Source: Gemmatimonadota bacterium | GTDB lineage: Bacteria > ARS69 | NCBI GenBank assembly: GCA_030747075.1 | Contig: JASLLL010000006.1 | Location: forward strand, 47,774 to 111,773 | DNA: 64,000 nt | Reading direction: 5' to 3' | In this document: piece by piece, positions 25,876 through 33,448 of the stretch | How the letters are laid out: each line of letters starts with the position of its first letter | How positions within the stretch are numbered: the stretch's first letter is position 1 | Position numbers and translations under genes: made by a program | Notes under the pieces: model-generated | Seen by the model: only the letters and a program-made list of their open reading frames with translations | What the model was told of the DNA's origin: nothing | The model's database searches: none

Positions 25876-27863
25876 CCCGCCATCGGCTCATTCTACACGG
25901 AGTCTTGCAGGGCATTCTGTTTGGGGTGGTGGCTGGCGTTCTTGACGCGGTCTTCTCGCGCAATGAGTTTCTGGATCGGCGTCTGCTGACCGTCGCGGTA
26001 TTGGACTGGGTAGCCTGCCTTGCGCTCTTGGGGGCGGTGCTGGGTATTCTGGCGGCGCTTCTCGTTCATTCCGGACATTCCGCCCGCCGCTTCCGTTCTT
26101 CCCGGGTCCTGGCCGCATCGACCAGCGCCGTCCTCGCCGTCTTCCCCGCCTGGTTTCTCGTTCTCGTTCAGCTCAATGTCGTCTATCTGGGGTCAGACAC
26201 CGGTGCGCTGTCGCTGGGGGTGGATGCGGGCGTCACGGTGCTGGCGATCGCGGCCGGGCTGTTTCTCGTGCGCGGCCTCACGCACTCCTTCGCGTCAAGG
26301 GGGATCCTCGCGCGCATTCTTGCCAGCGCACCCGGCAGCCTCCTGCTGGCTGGCTCCTTCTTGTGCGTGGCTGCGCTCTCGTGGCAGGGCGGGCCTTCCG
26401 CCACGGGGCCGCCATCCGGTTCCGCTCCTGGCGATGCGCCGGATGTCGTCCTGGTGCTCGTGGACACGCTGCGGCGGGATCACCTCTCCGCGGAGGGATA
26501 CGCCCGCACGACCAGCCCGTCGCTCGACGCGCTTGCGGCGGAGGGGGCCCGCTTCCCCCGTTTCACCAGCCCGAGTTGCTACACCAAACCGGCGGTCGCA
26601 TCGTTGCTCACATCCCGTTACCCATCGGGGCACCGCGTTGGACACCTGCGGTCGGTTCTCCCGGAGCGGTTGCCCACGCTGGTCGAGGCGTTCCGCGATG
26701 CCGGTTACCGCACGGCGATGTTCTGCTCCAACCCGATCATCTCCGCAGAGTTCGGGTTCTCGCAGGGAGCGGAGGTCTTCCACGCGCTGGAGAAGGAGTT
26801 CACCTCCAAGACGCGCCTCGGCTACGCGCTCTTCCGTCTGGCTGAAGGCGGCCGGAACCTGCCGGGCGTTCGGCTGTGGAGCGGCCTCCTCCTCGGGATG
26901 GAGAAGCGTGTTCTGCGAGGACCGGGGGCGGAGGCGACCTCGCTGTCGGCTCCGGATGTGACCGAGGCCTTTCTCGACTGGCGGCGCTCACTGAGCGGCG
27001 CGCCTTCCTTCGCGTATCTGCACTACATGGAGCCGCACGCGCCGTATCGCGTGCCGGAGGGGGAGGCGCCGGACTTCGCCGGGGACGGCCCGGCCCCGGT
27101 TGCGGAGCACCCGTCGACCGTCGGGCTCTTTCTGCCGTTCTCCCGCGCGCAGAGCGTTCCCGACGAGACCCGCGAGGGAATGATCCTGGCCTACGACGCC
27201 GAAATCGCCTACCTCGACCGTGTGCTTGGCGGACTGTTCGACACACTGCGCACACACCCCGCCTCGGGTCGCGGAACGCTTCTCGCGGTGACCAGCGATC
27301 ACGGAGAAGAGTTTCACGAGCATGGCGGCTGGGGGCACGGGCAGTCGCTGTACGAGGAACTCCTGGCCGTGCCGCTCGTGCTGGCCGGGCCGGGAGTGCC
27401 GGAAGGCGTTGTGGTCGACCAGGCTGCCGGGCTGCTGGATGTGGGGCCGACGCTCCTGGACCTTGCGGGTCTGGAGACTCCCGCCGGTATGTCCGGCCGC
27501 TCACTTCGCAGCGTGCTGGAGGCGGCATCTTCCGGGAATGTGCCGGAGCCATCTTCGGAGGACGAAGTCTTCGCGGAGATTCTCTACGGGAAGAACTACC
27601 GGGCGCGGTCCCTTCGGCGCGGGGAGTGGAAGGTGATTGTCAGCCGTCTGGACGATCGCGAAGAGGTTCGGCTGTACCACCTCATGACCGATCCCGGGGA
27701 GTTGAGGGATCTCGCGGGCGAGCAGCCGGACCGGCTGGCCGAACTGCGCGACCGCCTCCGTGCGCGGGTTGACCTTGCGAGAGAAGGCGGCGCGCCCGAA
27801 GCGAGCGCTCAGTTCGATCCGGTGACGGAAGAGCGGCTGCGCGCACTGGGATACCTGAAGTAA
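25872..27863 (+). CDS. Membrane-anchored sulfatase-like hydrolase/transferase
   Basis: A 663-residue protein with about five N-terminal membrane helices (residues 5-175) and a large alkaline-phosphatase-superfamily domain (about 205-660). Metal and active-site motifs are VVLVLVDTLRRDHLS, TSPSCYTKPAVASLLTSRYP and TSDHGEEFHEHGGWGHG. The usual sulfatase C-x-P-S-R is replaced by YTKPAV, so a Thr could act as nucleophile as in lipoteichoic-acid synthase and related phosphotransferases; a sulfatase activity should not be assumed. The GTG start overlaps the nfo stop. It may modify a surface lipid or polysaccharide. Confidence 0.82.
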   Translation: MTRHRLILHGVLQGILFGVVAGVLDAVFSRNEFLDRRLLTVAVLDWVACLALLGAVLGILAALLVHSGHSARRFRSSRVLAASTSAVLAVFPAWFLVLVQLNVVYLGSDTGALSLGVDAGVTVLAIAAGLFLVRGLTHSFASRGILARILASAPGSLLLAGSFLCVAALSWQGGPSATGPPSGSAPGDAPDVVLVLVDTLRRDHLSAEGYARTTSPSLDALAAEGARFPRFTSPSCYTKPAVASLLTSRYPSGHRVGHLRSVLPERLPTLVEAFRDAGYRTAMFCSNPIISAEFGFSQGAEVFHALEKEFTSKTRLGYALFRLAEGGRNLPGVRLWSGLLLGMEKRVLRGPGAEATSLSAPDVTEAFLDWRRSLSGAPSFAYLHYMEPHAPYRVPEGEAPDFAGDGPAPVAEHPSTVGLFLPFSRAQSVPDETREGMILAYDAEIAYLDRVLGGLFDTLRTHPASGRGTLLAVTSDHGEEFHEHGGWGHGQSLYEELLAVPLVLAGPGVPEGVVVDQAAGLLDVGPTLLDLAGLETPAGMSGRSLRSVLEAASSGNVPEPSSEDEVFAEILYGKNYRARSLRRGEWKVIVSRLDDREEVRLYHLMTDPGELRDLAGEQPDRLAELRDRLRARVDLAREGGAPEASAQFDPVTEERLRALGYLK

Positions 27864-27926
27864 GGGGCCGCCCCGAAGAGCAGCCCCTCTCTCACCTGCC
27901 CGCCATTCCCGGCGTATGCAGCGGGT

Positions 27927-28502
27927 CTATTCCGCCACGACCTCGGGGATGGGGTGCGCAACCTCCTTCACGCGCTCCTCGTACTTGAACTCCTGATAGA
28001 AGGAGTTCCCTTCCGCCGTATGGCACTTCGTGCAGACCGCTTCGTCCGGAGCCAGAAGGCCTACCGACGCGGCCTCCACCGTACCGTCGGTGATGCCCGC
28101 CATGACCTTCTTCTTGTAGTAGCCTTTCCCGGGTCCGTGGCAACTCTCGCAGGAGACGCCCTCCTCCAGCGTGATCTTCTCCGTCTCCAGCTTGTCCATC
28201 ACCGGGAACGCGGTGGCGTGGCACTTCAGGCATTCCGGCGCCGTCCGGGCATCCGCGATGCCGAGTGCCTTGGCTTCCGCGGCGGCCTCTTCCGTGGCAA
28301 GGGTCTCAAACGCCTTTGCGTGCGCGGTCTCCAGCCACTTGCCGTACTGGTTTCCGCCGCTGGCCTTCTTGTGACACATCTTGCACTTCTTGACGCCCAC
28401 GAACCCGAACTCCTCCGCCGCTGAGGCAGACGCGGGGGAGATCAGGAGGGCGACCATCGCGACCAGAATGCCGACGGTCAAAGCGGTTCCGACGAACTTC
28501 AT
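27927..28502 (-). CDS. Periplasmic tetraheme c-type cytochrome (cytochrome c554-like)
   Basis: A 191-residue exported cytochrome. A signal peptide ends near Ala29 (ASASAAE). Four heme-attachment motifs are present: CKMCH (40-44), CLKCH (91-95), CESCH (118-122) and CTKCH (157-161). Spacing and the GVSCESCHGPG context resemble the cytochrome c554/c-prime family used in periplasmic electron transfer. The ATG at 28502 follows GGAGAG. No reductase or quinol dehydrogenase gene is adjacent, so its partner is unknown. It follows the MocR-like gene on the same strand with a 56-bp gap. Confidence 0.88.
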   Translation of the reverse strand: MKFVGTALTVGILVAMVALLISPASASAAEEFGFVGVKKCKMCHKKASGGNQYGKWLETAHAKAFETLATEEAAAEAKALGIADARTAPECLKCHATAFPVMDKLETEKITLEEGVSCESCHGPGKGYYKKKVMAGITDGTVEAASVGLLAPDEAVCTKCHTAEGNSFYQEFKYEERVKEVAHPIPEVVAE

Positions 28503-28558
28503 GAATGCTCTCCGGTTTGAGGATGGGGCTACGATGGGGTACAGACGCTCTCTAAAAG

Positions 28559-30025
28559 CTACCCACTGGCGGTGGGGTCGTCCAGAGCACCCCCGGCATC
28601 CCGGTTCCGAACGACACTTTCCACGATCTCCCCCAGCCGGGCGATGCCAAGGAGAAGATCCCCCTCGTCGTGCCTCAGAAGGTCCAGAAGCAGGAATCCC
28701 GGCTCTTCCGGCGAGAGTCCGCAGTCCGCTTCGGTGAGCACGCGAATGTCCGCCCGGGCGGCCGCGTCGCGGACAAGGGCCGACGGGACCCCCTCGGGGA
28801 GGTCCAGTCTCACGGCATCGGAAGCGGACGCGAACGCCACTCCCGCCAGCGAGGGCATTCTCCGCCGGATCGTGCGTGCGACGCTGGTGGCCAGGAGGTG
28901 CCGCTGCTCCCGCGTGGCGTCCAGGAGTCGGTTCCGGGCGGGCGTGTCGATGGCGAGTGCCAGCGCGCGCTGGGAGAGGCGGTCCAGCGCGGGGGAGGGC
29001 GAATCCGCGCGCAGCCGGTCGAGAACCCGCGCGGGGGCCCCGATCGCTGCTGCATGGAAACGGCCGCCCGCCTCGTCGCACAGGTCGATCAGGGCCATCA
29101 CGCGCCCCGAGGAGTCCATGGACGCCAGGGGCGGGGGGGCTCCGGGTTCCCGGAGCGTGTCGAGGTCCGTCACATCCTCCAGCACGGGAAGGCCGCGCTT
29201 CTTCGCAAGATCCACCAGTGCCCGCCGACGGGCGGCGTCCGGCAGCGATCCCGGAATGCGGGACCGTCCGCTGGTGACGAGAAGCAGTCGCGGTCGAGTG
29301 CGGCCCAGCGCCTCCTCCAGCGTCTCCGCCGAACTTCCCGGAGGCAGGATGCGCAGTCGGCACGGTCGCGCAAGCACCGCCCTGGCGATCTCCGGGTCCG
29401 GGGGGGCGTCCGCCACCACCAGCGAGCGCCTCCCCGCGAACAGGGCCAGCACCGCAGCCACGATGGCCGCGCGATCCGCCCCGATGGCGACCTCCTCTGC
29501 TCCATGCAGTACTCCGCACAGTGCGAGTCGGTGTGCGGCCGCGCCGCGCAGTGTGGACTCTCCCAGCGGAGGCGCGGGCGCGAAGAGCGGCCCCCGACTG
29601 GTCGCCAGCGCTTCCGCGTGGAGGCTCTTCATATGACGGGAGGGGAGCGTGGCGAGGCGGGGCAGGTCCCCGGCGAAATCGTAGGACTCTCCCGGCCTGT
29701 CCTTCGCTGGAAGCCAGGCATCCGGAGGCAGCGGGTCCTTTCCGCGCGGCCGACGAAAGGGCAGCCCGGGTTCCGTCGGCTTCGCCGGTCGTTTCCGTAC
29801 GGTCGCGCCCTGGCCGGGGCGCACCGAGATCATGCGTCGTGCGGCAAGATCGCGATAGGCCGCGTCCACCGTCGTTCGTGCGACTCCCAGAGAGCGCGCC
29901 AGTACCCGGGTCGCGGGAAGTTTCGCGCCCGGCACAAGGTGTTTCCGTCGCACGAGCTCCGCCAGATACGACGCGATCTGCCGCGCCAGAGGGACCGGGG
30001 AATCTCGTTCCAGCGGGATATACAC
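28559..30025 (-). CDS. MocR/GntR-type transcriptional regulator with degenerate aminotransferase domain
   Basis: A 488-residue fusion. Residues about 5-75 are a GntR winged helix (PLARQIASYLAELVRR, LPATRVLARSLGVARTTVDAAYRDL). The rest aligns in order with the aminotransferase-like domain of MocR/PdxR regulators. The catalytic lysine of the family, normally in a GSFSK ... PGLRLGY stretch, is absent: the equivalent region reads ALIDLCDEAGGRFHAAA. It therefore probably cannot form the PLP aldimine and may bind another ligand or none. It is transcribed divergently from glnA, 263 bp apart, which suggests it regulates nitrogen genes; that is inference. It has its own promoter at 30082-30110. Confidence 0.8.
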   Translation of the reverse strand: MYIPLERDSPVPLARQIASYLAELVRRKHLVPGAKLPATRVLARSLGVARTTVDAAYRDLAARRMISVRPGQGATVRKRPAKPTEPGLPFRRPRGKDPLPPDAWLPAKDRPGESYDFAGDLPRLATLPSRHMKSLHAEALATSRGPLFAPAPPLGESTLRGAAAHRLALCGVLHGAEEVAIGADRAAIVAAVLALFAGRRSLVVADAPPDPEIARAVLARPCRLRILPPGSSAETLEEALGRTRPRLLLVTSGRSRIPGSLPDAARRRALVDLAKKRGLPVLEDVTDLDTLREPGAPPPLASMDSSGRVMALIDLCDEAGGRFHAAAIGAPARVLDRLRADSPSPALDRLSQRALALAIDTPARNRLLDATREQRHLLATSVARTIRRRMPSLAGVAFASASDAVRLDLPEGVPSALVRDAAARADIRVLTEADCGLSPEEPGFLLLDLLRHDEGDLLLGIARLGEIVESVVRNRDAGGALDDPTASG

Positions 30026-30081
30026 CCTGCGCCTCCCGGTTGGGGCGCGCTCCGGCGCCCTTCGGCTGCTCTGCTCCCCCC

Positions 30082-30110
30082 ATTGAACCCCTCTCCGGCC
30101 AATCCATCAA
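30082..30110 (-). promoter_or_regulatory. Predicted promoter of the MocR-like gene
   Basis: Minus strand: TTGATG (30110-30105), 17-base spacer, TTCAAT (30087-30082). Both hexamers match four of six sigma70 bases. Transcription would start about 50 bases before the start codon. Confidence 0.5.
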
Positions 30111-30146
30111 GTGCCCCCGACCGGTGTTGCGCGAACTCCAAGGCTA

Positions 30147-30172
30147 AATATCCGGGTGCGCAGGTCGATATT
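30147..30172. promoter_or_regulatory. AT-rich dyad between the MocR-like gene and glnA
   Basis: AATATC (30147-30152) and GATATT (30167-30172) are exact inverted repeats 14 bases apart, in an otherwise GC-rich divergent promoter region. This is a possible operator. Confidence 0.35.
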
Positions 30173-30288
30173 CCGTGGTAACGATCCCGCAGGAAGCGTG
30201 TCCGTCGGCCGGGAGATCGATCGGATCCCCGCCGTCCGCTGTCCATCCCGGGGCAGGGTAAGCGACCCCACGAACCAGGAGCGTTCGG

Positions 30289-31650
30289 ATGACCGATTCC
30301 ACGATGTCTCACAGTCTCGATCAGATCCGTGCGGAATGTGAGTCGCACGGCGTCCGGTATGTCCAGCTTCAGTTCGTCGATATTCTGGGAATGCCGAAGT
30401 GTATCGAGATTCCTCTTCGGGAGATCGACAAGGCCTTCGCGAATGAGCTCATGTTCGACGGCTCTTCGATCGACGGGTTCGCCCGCATCGACGAGAGTGA
30501 CATGGCGCTTTACCCCGACTGGAGTTCCCGGTTCTACGAAAACTCCCCCGACGGCACCGGGAGCGTTCTTCGCGTTCTCTCCGATGTATATACCGACAAG
30601 CAGGGTGCGGAAGGCGCGCGTCCCTTCGAGGGGGATCCCCGGCTCAATCTGAAGAGTTTCCTTGCCCGCATGAAGGAAGAGCGCGACTGGGAACTCATGA
30701 CGGGCTGCGAGGCGGAGTTCTTCCTTTTCGATGCGGAGGCGCTGGAGGAGGGCAAGCTCGTCACTCATGATGAGGGCGGCTACTTCGATGTAGACCCGGT
30801 CGATCGGGGAGTGCTCGTCCGCAGGGAGATCACCGATCAGCTTCAGGAGCTCGGCTTCGACATCGAGGCGCTGCATCACGAAGTGGCGGCCGGCCAGCAC
30901 GAGATCGACTTCCGGTTCGCGCACGCTCTCCAGACCGCGGACCACCTGATGAAGTTCAAGTCGCTCATCAAGAGCGTCGCCCGGGACTACGGCCTGCAGG
31001 CCACCTTCATGCCCAAGCCGAAGGAAGGCATCAACGGAAACGGGATGCACACGCACCTCTCCATCTGGCAGGGCGGAGAGAATCTCTTCGCGGATCCGTC
31101 CGGGACGCACGGCCTTTCGGAAGTCGCGCTCCAGTTCATGGCGGGGATCATGGCGCATGCGCCCGCGATCACGGCGTTCGCGAATCCGCTCATCAACAGC
31201 TACAAACGGCTGATCCCCGGCTACGAGGCGCCGACCGTCATCGCGTACAGCCTCGCCAACCGCAGCCCGATGATCCGGATTCCCAAGGGCACCGGGAAGT
31301 CCAAGCGGATCGAAGTCCGCTCGCCCGATCCCACCGCCAACCCGTACTTCCTCACCACCGCGCTTCTTGTGGCGGGACTCGACGGCATCGACCGGGGGCT
31401 TGCGGCCCCGGACCCGGTGGCGGTGAATGTCTACCTCAAGGGCGAGGAGTGGAGGCGGGAGCACGGAATCCGCGAACTCCCCGCCTCGCTCAGTATCGCG
31501 GTGGACGCGCTGGAAGCGGACGAATGCGTCCGTTCCGCCTTTGCCGAGCACTCGATCGAGCACTATCTGAAGTCGAAGAGGGCGGAGATCTCGGAGTATC
31601 AGAGGCAGGTTCACTCCTGGGAACTGGATGCCTATCTCAGGAAGTACTGA
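30289..31650 (+). CDS. glnA: Glutamine synthetase, type I (alpha subclass)
   Basis: It makes glutamine from glutamate, ammonia and ATP (EC 6.3.1.2). The 453 residues match the shorter GSI-alpha group. Key motifs are FDGSSIDGFA near residue 50, GCEAEFFLFD, EVAAGQHEIDFRF, NGNGMHTHLS, and RSPMIRIP with IEVRSPDPTANPY. The region where GSI-beta enzymes carry the adenylylated tyrosine (NLYDLPPEE) reads instead NVYLKGEEWRREHGI, so control by adenylylation is unlikely. The ATG at 30289 follows CAGGAG. pruA lies 87 bp downstream. Confidence 0.96.
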   Translation: MTDSTMSHSLDQIRAECESHGVRYVQLQFVDILGMPKCIEIPLREIDKAFANELMFDGSSIDGFARIDESDMALYPDWSSRFYENSPDGTGSVLRVLSDVYTDKQGAEGARPFEGDPRLNLKSFLARMKEERDWELMTGCEAEFFLFDAEALEEGKLVTHDEGGYFDVDPVDRGVLVRREITDQLQELGFDIEALHHEVAAGQHEIDFRFAHALQTADHLMKFKSLIKSVARDYGLQATFMPKPKEGINGNGMHTHLSIWQGGENLFADPSGTHGLSEVALQFMAGIMAHAPAITAFANPLINSYKRLIPGYEAPTVIAYSLANRSPMIRIPKGTGKSKRIEVRSPDPTANPYFLTTALLVAGLDGIDRGLAAPDPVAVNVYLKGEEWRREHGIRELPASLSIAVDALEADECVRSAFAEHSIEHYLKSKRAEISEYQRQVHSWELDAYLRKY

Positions 31651-31654
31651 GCGG

Positions 31655-31676
31655 TCCTCCGAGGCCTTCCGGAGGA
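31655..31676 (+). promoter_or_regulatory. Hairpin in the glnA-pruA gap
   Basis: TCCTCCG pairs with CGGAGGA around an 8-base loop four bases after the glnA stop. No T-run follows, so it more likely stabilises or separates the messages than terminates. Confidence 0.4.
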
Positions 31677-31737
31677 GTACCTTGTCAGGCGGGCCGGAAG
31701 GGCCGGTCGATCACCAAGAGGAAACTGAGGGTTCACC

Positions 31738-33372
31738 ATGGCCAATGGGATCTATCTGGCACCGGAACCGGTCAATGAGCCGGTGCTTTCCTTCGCGCCG
31801 GGCACTCCCGAGCGCGACACTCTCCAAAGAGAGATCACGAAGCTTCGCAGGCGGACGATCGAAATCCCGCTCGTCATCGGGGGGCGAAAGGTCCGCACGG
31901 GCCGGTTCGGGCCCTGCCGCGTTCCCCACGATCACGGGCACTCGCTCGGGCGGTACCACAAGGCCGGGAAAGCGGAAGTAGACCGGGCCATCGCCGCCGC
32001 CGCAAAGGCCTGGCCGGAGTGGTCACGAATGGCTCCCGAGGACCGGGCGGCCATCTTCCTTCGAGCGGCGGAACTCCTCGCGGGGCCGTGGCGGCAGGTT
32101 CTGAACGCCGCGACGGTACTCGGGCAGTCCAAGACCTGCCATCAGGCGGAGATCGACGCCGCCTGCGAACTGATCGACTTCCTGCGCTTCAATGTGAGCT
32201 TCATGCAGGAGATCCACGCCGATCAGCCGGTGAGTGGTCCGGGGGTGTGGAATCGTGTGGAGTCCCGCCCGCTGGAGGGGTTTGTCTTTGCGGTCACGCC
32301 GTTCAACTTCACCTCCATCGCCGGGAATCTCCCGACGGCCCCCGCGCTCATGGGGAACACCGTGGTCTGGAAGCCCGCGTCGTCCGCGGTCTACTCCGCG
32401 CACTTCCTCATGCGTCTCTTCGAGGAAGCGGGGCTGCCCCCGGGCGTGATCAATCTCGTCCCCGGCTCCGGCGGCGAGGTGGGAGATCCCGCGCTGGCGG
32501 ACCCCGCGCTGGCCGGAGTTCACTTCACCGGCTCGACCGAAGTGTTCCACGGGATCTGGCGCACGATCGGCACGAACATCGAGCGGTACCACGGATACCC
32601 GAGAATCGTGGGGGAGACGGGCGGGAAGGACTTCGTCTTCGCGCATGAGTCTGCGGATCCCGCCGTTCTTGCCACCTCGCTCGTGAGAGGCGCCTTCGAG
32701 TATCAGGGGCAGAAGTGCAGCGCCGCCTCCCGGGCGTACATCCCGCGCAGCATGTGGCGGAAGATGCGGGACAATCTGCTGGATCAGGTTGGGCGGATCC
32801 GCATGGGGAACCCGGAAGATTTCGGCAACTTCATGGGGGCGGTCATCGACGAGAACGCCTACCGCACCATCTCCGGTTTCATCCGCACGGCGAAGCGTTC
32901 CGCATCCGCCCGTGTGCTGGCGGGAGGCGGCTGCTCCGGGCGCGACGGGTGGTTCATCGAACCGACGGTGGTGCAGACGACGGATCCGGGCTTCCGGCTC
33001 CTTCGCGAAGAGATCTTCGGACCCGTGCTGACGATTTATGTCTACCCGGACGGCGGTCTCGACCGGGCGCTCCGACTCTGCGACGAAACCTCTCCGTACG
33101 CACTGACCGGCGCCGTCTTCGCGCGGGACCGGAAGGTGATTGCGGACATCTCCGACCGGTTGCGTCATGCGGCGGGCAACTTCTACATCAACGACAAGCC
33201 GACGGGTGCGGTCGTGGGGCAGCAACCCTTCGGGGGCAGCCGCGCTTCCGGTACCAACGACAAGGCGGGCAGCTCGCTGAACCTCTCCCGATGGGTCACG
33301 CCGCGAACCATCAAGGAGCAGTTTGTCGGGCCGCAGGACTTCCCGTATCCCTTCATGGATCCGGAAGACTGA
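31738..33372 (+). CDS. pruA: L-glutamate gamma-semialdehyde (1-pyrroline-5-carboxylate) dehydrogenase
   Basis: It oxidises glutamate semialdehyde to glutamate with NAD (EC 1.2.1.88), the last step of proline and ornithine breakdown. The 544 residues are of the stand-alone, mitochondrial-like P5CDH type. Visible are VTPFNFTSIAGNLP, the glutamate in GETGGKDFVF and the catalytic cysteine in YQGQKCSAASR. LREEIFGPVLTIYVYP and GQQPFGGSRASGTNDKAG follow near the C-terminus. The ATG follows GAGGG. It sits behind glnA, so its product glutamate is the GlnA substrate; RocD at 7.6 kb would supply semialdehyde. Confidence 0.94.
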   Translation: MANGIYLAPEPVNEPVLSFAPGTPERDTLQREITKLRRRTIEIPLVIGGRKVRTGRFGPCRVPHDHGHSLGRYHKAGKAEVDRAIAAAAKAWPEWSRMAPEDRAAIFLRAAELLAGPWRQVLNAATVLGQSKTCHQAEIDAACELIDFLRFNVSFMQEIHADQPVSGPGVWNRVESRPLEGFVFAVTPFNFTSIAGNLPTAPALMGNTVVWKPASSAVYSAHFLMRLFEEAGLPPGVINLVPGSGGEVGDPALADPALAGVHFTGSTEVFHGIWRTIGTNIERYHGYPRIVGETGGKDFVFAHESADPAVLATSLVRGAFEYQGQKCSAASRAYIPRSMWRKMRDNLLDQVGRIRMGNPEDFGNFMGAVIDENAYRTISGFIRTAKRSASARVLAGGGCSGRDGWFIEPTVVQTTDPGFRLLREEIFGPVLTIYVYPDGGLDRALRLCDETSPYALTGAVFARDRKVIADISDRLRHAAGNFYINDKPTGAVVGQQPFGGSRASGTNDKAGSSLNLSRWVTPRTIKEQFVGPQDFPYPFMDPED

Positions 33373-33395
33373 GTGCTGTGCCGGGGTGATGTGAA

Positions 33396-33425
33396 ACGGG
33401 CCTCCGGGTTTCCCCGGGGGCCCGT
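33396..33425. terminator. Strong hairpin between convergent pruA and BNR genes
   Basis: ACGGGCC (33396-33402) pairs with GGCCCGT (33419-33425) and an inner CCGGG pairs with CCCGG around TTTC. Twelve GC-rich pairs in a 76-bp convergent gap suggest bidirectional termination; T-runs are short. Confidence 0.55.
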
Positions 33426-33448
33426 TGTCGCAGGGGGAGATGTTCGCG

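Noticed and set aside
25872-27863. Calling the membrane enzyme a true sulfatase
   Set aside because: The formylglycine motif Cys-x-Pro-Ser-Arg is missing, so only the fold can be claimed.
28503-30110. Upstream extension of the tetraheme cytochrome frame
   Set aside because: The extension is antisense-frame noise inside the MocR-like gene; the ATG at 28502 with GGAGAG and a signal peptide is the real start.
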